Assembly: GCF_022201045.2 (NCBI RefSeq)
Contig: NC_068560.1
Location: 32,885,001 to 32,949,000 of the forward strand
Direction: 5' to 3'
DNA from: Citrus sinensis
Lineage: Eukaryota > Streptophyta > Magnoliopsida > Sapindales > Rutaceae
DNA: 64,000 nucleotides
Part shown: in pieces, positions 58,501 through 64,000 of the stretch
Position numbering within the stretch: the first letter of the stretch is position 1
Layout of the letters: each line of letters begins with the position of its first letter
Notes under the pieces: model-generated
Seen by the model: the letters and a program-made list of their open reading frames with translations, nothing else
Database searches by the model: none
Told to the model about the DNA's origin: nothing
Made by a program: the position numbers and the translations under genes

Positions 58501-61500
58501 CTTTTTGTAGAGTTTCTGAAAAGGTTCTCTGACAAATCTGCTGAAGTTAGATTAAATGCTCTTCGTTGTGCTAAAGCATGCTACTTAGGAGGTCCATTTA
58601 GGAAAGAATCTCGTGAAATTCTCGGTAAGCTATTTACAACTCTTCTTGATTCTTAGTACATCATTTTCCCTGATTCCAAAGTTTTGATTATCTAATTTAC
58701 AGATATCTTATGTTTATGATTTGTCAATGAGCAGCTGCCCTTGAAAGTCGACTGTTAGACTTTGATGATAGAGTGAGAACAGAAGCAGTCATTGTTGCCT
58801 GTGATCTTGCCAGGTCTCACCTGAAATTTGTTCCAGAGAAACTAATATCTGAAGCTACTGAAAGACTTCGGGATAAGAAGGTAATTTTACTCTAGAAAGT
58901 TTGGTTTACTGAAAGAGGATTAGGATTTCTGATACTCAATTATGGTTTCCTTCTATGAAGATATCTATTAGAAAGAAGGCCTTGTTAAAGTTGTTGGAAG
59001 TATATCGTGAATATTGTAAAAAGTGTTGCGAAGGCCAGATGACAGTATGCGATCATTTTGAGCAGATTCCTTGTAAAATCTTGATGCTTTGCTATGATAA
59101 AGATTATAAGGAGTTCAGGTTTGCTCATCTGCACCTAAGGCTTATCATATCATTATCTGTTTTTATTATGTGAAAAAAATCTTTTATTCAAATATTCATA
59201 TGCAGTACATTTGTATGGATTTTTTTTGCGGACTTGTTCTTCTTTTTTCACCCCCTCTATCTCTTCGTTTTTAATATAAGTTTCAATGTTCCTATCCCAA
59301 AATAAATCCAGGCCCCAAAACATTGAGCGAATTCTTGTGGAGGATTTGTTTCCTGTTCTTGAAGTTGAGGAGAGTACAAGACATTGGGTGCATTTGTTTT
59401 CTCTTTTCACCCCTCTTCATTTGAAGGCACTGAACTGTGTTTTATCTCAGAAAAAAAGGTATCGTTACTGAATTAGTGCTGTAATTTGGCTGAAATAATA
59501 TTTTCTTACCAATTATAATTGTTTTCAGGTTTCGTTCAGAAATACGATATTATTTATCCGTACGAAAGAAAGAGAAGGTATGGTGCATTGTTTTAAAAAT
59601 TAAATAATACTCTATGTGCATGTTGCTTACTGTCATTGCCTTCTAGTCCTTGCACTTTTAAGGGTGTTGCACTTTCAATTCTGTTTATAAAAGCGTTTCT
59701 GAATAGTAACCTTAACCAGATATCTTGGATTGTTCTCATGAGAAAACATTGGAGGTGATCAATATCACCTTGAAGATTTGGCTTCATTTATGTACCCACA
59801 AAAATTTTCTTTCTTCAGGGGAAAAAAAAAAAAAAAAAAAGAAGAAGAAGAAGAAAAATGGGGTTTTCAGGATGTTATTCTTATCATTTGCAATTTTTCC
59901 AGATAATACAGTTAAACAGTAAAGACTTGATATGTAAATACTTATTATGTGATCTGGTGATGTTTTTTAGCATGTTACAGGCTTGTATCTTGTATTTTGA
60001 TTAATGAAGCATGATAAACATGTATTGCAGGGGAGTTGTCATGAAGAAACACATGAACAAATGAAAAATTCATTTGTGAAAATGTCAGCTTCATTTCCTG
60101 ATCCTTCTAAGGCAGAAGGGTGCTTTCAGAGATTGAACGAGATGAAAGATAATACAATTTTCAATTCGCTGGAGGAATTATTGGACAACATGACAATAAA
60201 AAATGCTGAGATTTTGAGAGTGCGTCTTCTACTTGTTCCCTGTTTTACCTTAATCAAAAGAAATCGTGTACCAATTGCATGCTTGTGTAGATACTGTTTA
60301 ATTCTCTATAGAGTATATATCCAGTACCTATGCTGAAAAGTTTACATGCTTTAGATGCTGTTCCTATTGGAAATACTTGTGATTACATACTATTAGCTAA
60401 GTTACATATGAAACAAGAATATCTTATTGGACTTGTTTTTGGTTCTTTTCATTAATTATCAGGCCTAATTTGGTAATTGACCCAAAGAAATTTTCTTCTG
60501 TAAATATTGAATGTGAATTAAGATTGTCTGGTATTTGCTATAGTGATTGGAAATTGGAACAATTTTTCAATTTACACTGAGGGAAACAAGTATTGCTTGT
60601 TCTTTTGCTTTGCTATGCCGAAAAGAAATACATGGTAGGCAGGAGAGAACCAGGGTATCTCATGCCTATATGATAACGATAGGATCTACAAGAATAATTG
60701 GACTGTGTTGCAGTATGAAAAGCCACGAAGTGCAGAATGTATTTCATGTGTTATCTAAAGATAATGAAATCAGTTTTTAATGGGCTTTTATTTTCTCACT
60801 TGTAAACAGGTTGTTGCAGTACTGGAACTTGGAAAAATCATTTTGTCTGTGTAAAGTTTCGATGTTGGGCCTTAATTTTGATACTTTTTATGGTTGTCAA
60901 GAGCTACTGAAATTAGTTAAAAAAATGTTTTAATGTCAATGAGAAGCCTGAGATTGATTTTAATTAGTTCAATCTTAGACATTATCTAATTGGTTCAGAG
61001 TGATGAAAGATTGGATTATTTTGCACCAAGCGATTCTCTACATACTTTTAAAGCCATTTCTTCTATGTCCTTGTCATTTATTGTTTGCAATGTTGTTAGA
61101 AGTTGTTTCATTTTGATAGGGTCAGCTTTTTCAACAGTCTTGATTATTCTAAGTATAGTCTAAATCAAGGTTAGCCTTTTTTCTTTGGATGACTATTCGT
61201 GATATGTTAGCCTTCTTTGGTTTTCCATTTCACTAAAATTTCATTATTCTTCTTTTTCAGGATAAATTTCTGAAATTGATAGGAAATAAGCATCCAGAAT
61301 TTGAATTTCTGCAGTTGCTCACCTCAAAATGCCTGTATATATTTGATTCAGAGCTTGTCTGCTGTATTGTCAATGGGCTTTCCAGCAATAGATATGCAGA
61401 TAAGCATCTTGAGGATTCTTCTATTAACCTTCTTCTGGTAAGAGTAATGCTCAGAAGATTTTACTGGTGTTTTTCATTTCCATTGTCTAAAATAGCATCA

Positions 61501-64000
61501 AAGTTTCTCAATCTAGTTTTCTAACTTCAGATCTACAGTGAGGAAAAATATCAAGTCAGAAACCAACCAAATTAGTCAAAACTCATCTGCATTTTATGCT
61601 CTCTCACTTATTGTTGGAAACAAAAGTGAAAAACTTTTTAAATAAGTTTGAGTTCAGATATAGATTTTAAACCATTGTATGCTTGTTGGTGCTGCAAGAT
61701 GCTAAAGAAAAACTTAAAATGTGGGACGAGTTGTGCACAAAATGATCCCGCCAGATTGGGGAAAAGGGCTGTTCTTATTGATTTGCACATGAGGCATGTT
61801 TCCTTCACCTTATTTGTATCCTACTATCCAAGCTTAAGTCTCAGATCTCAACTCTCTGAGCCTGTATTTGTGTAAGAGTGCTGGCCAGAGCATAAACCTT
61901 TTGATTTTCTTTGTTTGGTATGTCCAACACTTTTTATTGAATTTCGGCATTGACTCAACTGTGCCATGCCCAGCTCAGCTGAGGTAGTTTGTCAAATGAG
62001 GGGATTATATTAAAGACCTTTGGCATGTGAATAAGAAAAAAAAAAGATTTTTCATAAAGAAAAAAATTATCTTAATCGTTTACTTAAGTTGAGGCTGCAG
62101 TAATTTCACATAACATGCTTCTCATGGAGTCAGCCTTTGATGTTGTAATAACAATGACATTTCAATTAATTTTGAACGTACCCTGCATGAAAATAAACTT
62201 GTTCAGTTAGATATTGTATGTTTGGTTTGCTAACTATTGCTGCATTTCACCTGTGTAGGCCATTATCAGCATTTTTCCTTCATTACTGAGAGGTTCAGAA
62301 GTGCAATTTCAAAAGTTGTTAGAGAGGAATGGCCTGATTAATGATAAGCTGATTGAAGTTTTGGCAAAAGCTGGTCCTCATATTTCAATCAAATATAGGT
62401 AACCTCTCAGTCCTCTGTTCATTGATTGTGGACGCTGAAGAACAGTTTTTCATTGGAATGGTGTGCATTGTTATGTACACTATGAACTTAGTTGGGTAGG
62501 CATTTCCAACTTTTTTGTTTTTTTTATTTTTGGTTTGACACAAGGATTGAAAAATTATGGTTAATCTCTCTGGACCACATAAATTGGTTATCGGATCGCT
62601 TGCTCACCTTTGGAAGAACATTTAGTTAGAGATATTGTTTCTTGTCTTTTGAAAGGTTCATTTATTGAAATAAGGGTTGACTGTATTGTACCTTTTCTCT
62701 GTTGAATTTTTTCATCCACCAAATTTATGGTGAATATGCATGGGAGGTATTGTATGAATACATACAGGAGGAACTGTATCACCAAATTTACCTTCTCCCA
62801 TCCTTCAACACCATCCTTGGTGAATGCGGAACTTTGATCTTAGCTGCTTGGTATGAAACAAAGAGATTTTAATGGATAAGGTAACTGTGCTTTAGAGGGG
62901 AGATGCATCAATAGTAACTATAACAGTAAGCCCTTCTTAAGGGAATCATGTAGATTTTTTTAATCTTGAAGGTACAGGAAAAATTTTGAACTGCTACGGT
63001 CATGGTTTAATTTTGTTTATTTCAGGCTTCTTGAAACCTTTTTTGGTTGCTGTGTTGTGCACTCTTGGTTTTGCTTCGTTTTGTTTATTTACATCGGTAT
63101 TTTTTTAATTCTATGTACTGAAATTGAGTTTATTTCATTTATTTATTTCCAGTGATATTTACCCTTTGTTGGAGAGGCTGTGTCTTGAAGGAACTCGAGC
63201 TCAGTCGAAACACGCTGTTTCTGCTATAGCTTCATTAAGTGGTGCTTCTGAGCAATTTGTTTTCATGGAATTATGCAAGGTGTACTTTTCTCAACTTCTT
63301 TGAATTAAGTACTGCTGGATAATAATTTTCTTTATATGCTTTGACTTGCATAAATTATTGTGCTGTGCTTGACTTTTTCTTATTTAATATGTGATGAAAA
63401 TTCATTTAGAGTTATGTGTTTGATTTTCCTGAAAGTGTAGTAATATATTTATGCATATTTACTGAAGATGTGCTTTGACTTGCAATTGCTATGAGATGTT
63501 TCTTCTTGAAATCTGTGGGTTAAGTTGATGCTACTATTTGTACTCCCAAATGTTGACATTTCATTCATGAAGAACTAAGGGGAAATTAATGACATTTCAT
63601 TATCAGCAATCTGCTTGTTTAAGGAGCACATATTTTCTTTGACTGTTTCATCCTTATTTTACTGCTGTCCCCTCGTAATTAAGTGTTCATTGTGTGTGAT
63701 TTCATACTTCACTTTTCTTCCATAAGTTGTTTCCATACAAGTTATTCACTCTTTGATGTTCATGAGTAGATAGTTATCTTCAAAGGAAGAAAACTGTCTG
63801 CCATTTGCTGAATCAGTGGCTTATATCAAGCATTCTAAGGCCACTGCACCTCTTTTGACACTCTTACTATTACTAACTTCATACTAATTCTAGTCTTGTT
63901 ATGAAAGTGAAAGTGCTAAAGTTTCATATTCTTTTATATCTCTAAATGCATGTCAATTGGTTGTCGCTGAATTGTCAAATATGCTTGCTTGAAGAGATAA
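55598..64000 (+). CDS. PDS5: Sister-chromatid cohesion protein PDS5 (N-terminal 740 codons; runs off the window)
   Basis: Exons seen: 55598-55699, 56295-56528, 56633-56814, 57591-57720, 58019-58240, 58408-58624, 58735-58880, 58961-59118, 59312-59458, 59529-59577, 60031-60219, 61261-61437, 62259-62398, 63153-63279. All borders are GT-AG and phases agree (2220 bases). The last visible intron continues past 64000. The protein starts [20 protein letters not shown] and carries HEAT-repeat sequence such as [20 protein letters not shown] (residues about 93-112), [40 protein letters not shown], and [23 protein letters not shown]5 binds the cohesin ring with WAPL and regulates cohesion, repair and recombination in the nucleus. 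Length so far fits the roughly 1400-residue plant proteins of the PDS5A/B type. The Arabidopsis counterpart is, from memory, At1g77600. Confidence 0.93.
59821..59858. repeat. Poly(A)/(GAA)n run in a PDS5 intron
   Basis: An A run of 19 is followed by four to five GAA units. It is noncoding, between exons 10 and 11. Confidence 0.9.

Noticed and set aside
60547-60780. 77-residue reading frame in a PDS5 intron
   Set aside because: PDS5 exons 11 and 12 join in frame without it and it resembles nothing known.

Overview
The window is a euchromatic stretch of a dicot plant nuclear genome. The genes have many introns with GT...AG borders, noncoding DNA is A/T-rich, promoters carry plant-type motifs, and every recognisable protein matches a land-plant family. 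A woody eudicot such as Citrus is my guess from the overall character of the proteins, but nothing here proves the genus. There are no prokaryotic features, rRNA or CRISPR.

Ten protein genes were built by joining exons at splice sites and checking that the frame closes. In order they are: (+) a ChaC-type gamma-glutamylcyclotransferase (296-3001); (-) a nuclear protein with two DEK C-terminal domains and a CHZ-type histone-chaperone segment (3789-8407); (+) a conserved plant protein of unknown function with a His-rich N-terminus (8999-11211); (-) TFIIH subunit TFB4/p34 (12115-15981); (-) a LYM1/LYM3-type LysM GPI-anchored receptor (16934-19293); (+) an ELG1/ATAD5-like clamp-unloader ATPase (22310-29479); (+) a universal-stress-protein-like gene (35655-36808); (+) ATR3/TAH18 diflavin reductase (38554-44228); (-) a GONST5/UDP-GalT1-type nucleotide-sugar transporter (45473-47698); (-) a small one-helix coiled-coil protein (52126-52989). 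The eleventh is the first 740 codons of a PDS5 cohesin cofactor (+, 55598 to beyond the right edge).

The genes do not form an operon-like system. Several nevertheless share chromosome biology: ELG1/ATAD5 unloads PCNA, PDS5 regulates cohesin, TFB4 belongs to the repair and transcription factor TFIIH, and the DEK/CHZ protein handles histones. The ELG1-like gene has two E2F-type sites upstream, consistent with S-phase expression. The set LysM receptor, ELG1-like, nucleotide-sugar transporter, PDS5 occurs in the same order as I recall for Arabidopsis At1g77630-At1g77600, so this looks like a conserved ancestral block with extra genes between.

Mobile DNA is concentrated between genes. There are two hAT-type non-autonomous elements with exact 8-bp target duplications (30144-31020 and 53856-54851), a reverse-oriented tRNA-derived SINE with an internal 79-bp duplication (33159-33566), and several weaker SINE, MITE and LTR-like remnants. 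I see no undescribed system. The most useful leads are the E2F pair, the microsynteny, the subterminal repeat array of the first hAT element, a GC-AG intron in ATR3, and the DEK_C plus CHZ architecture.
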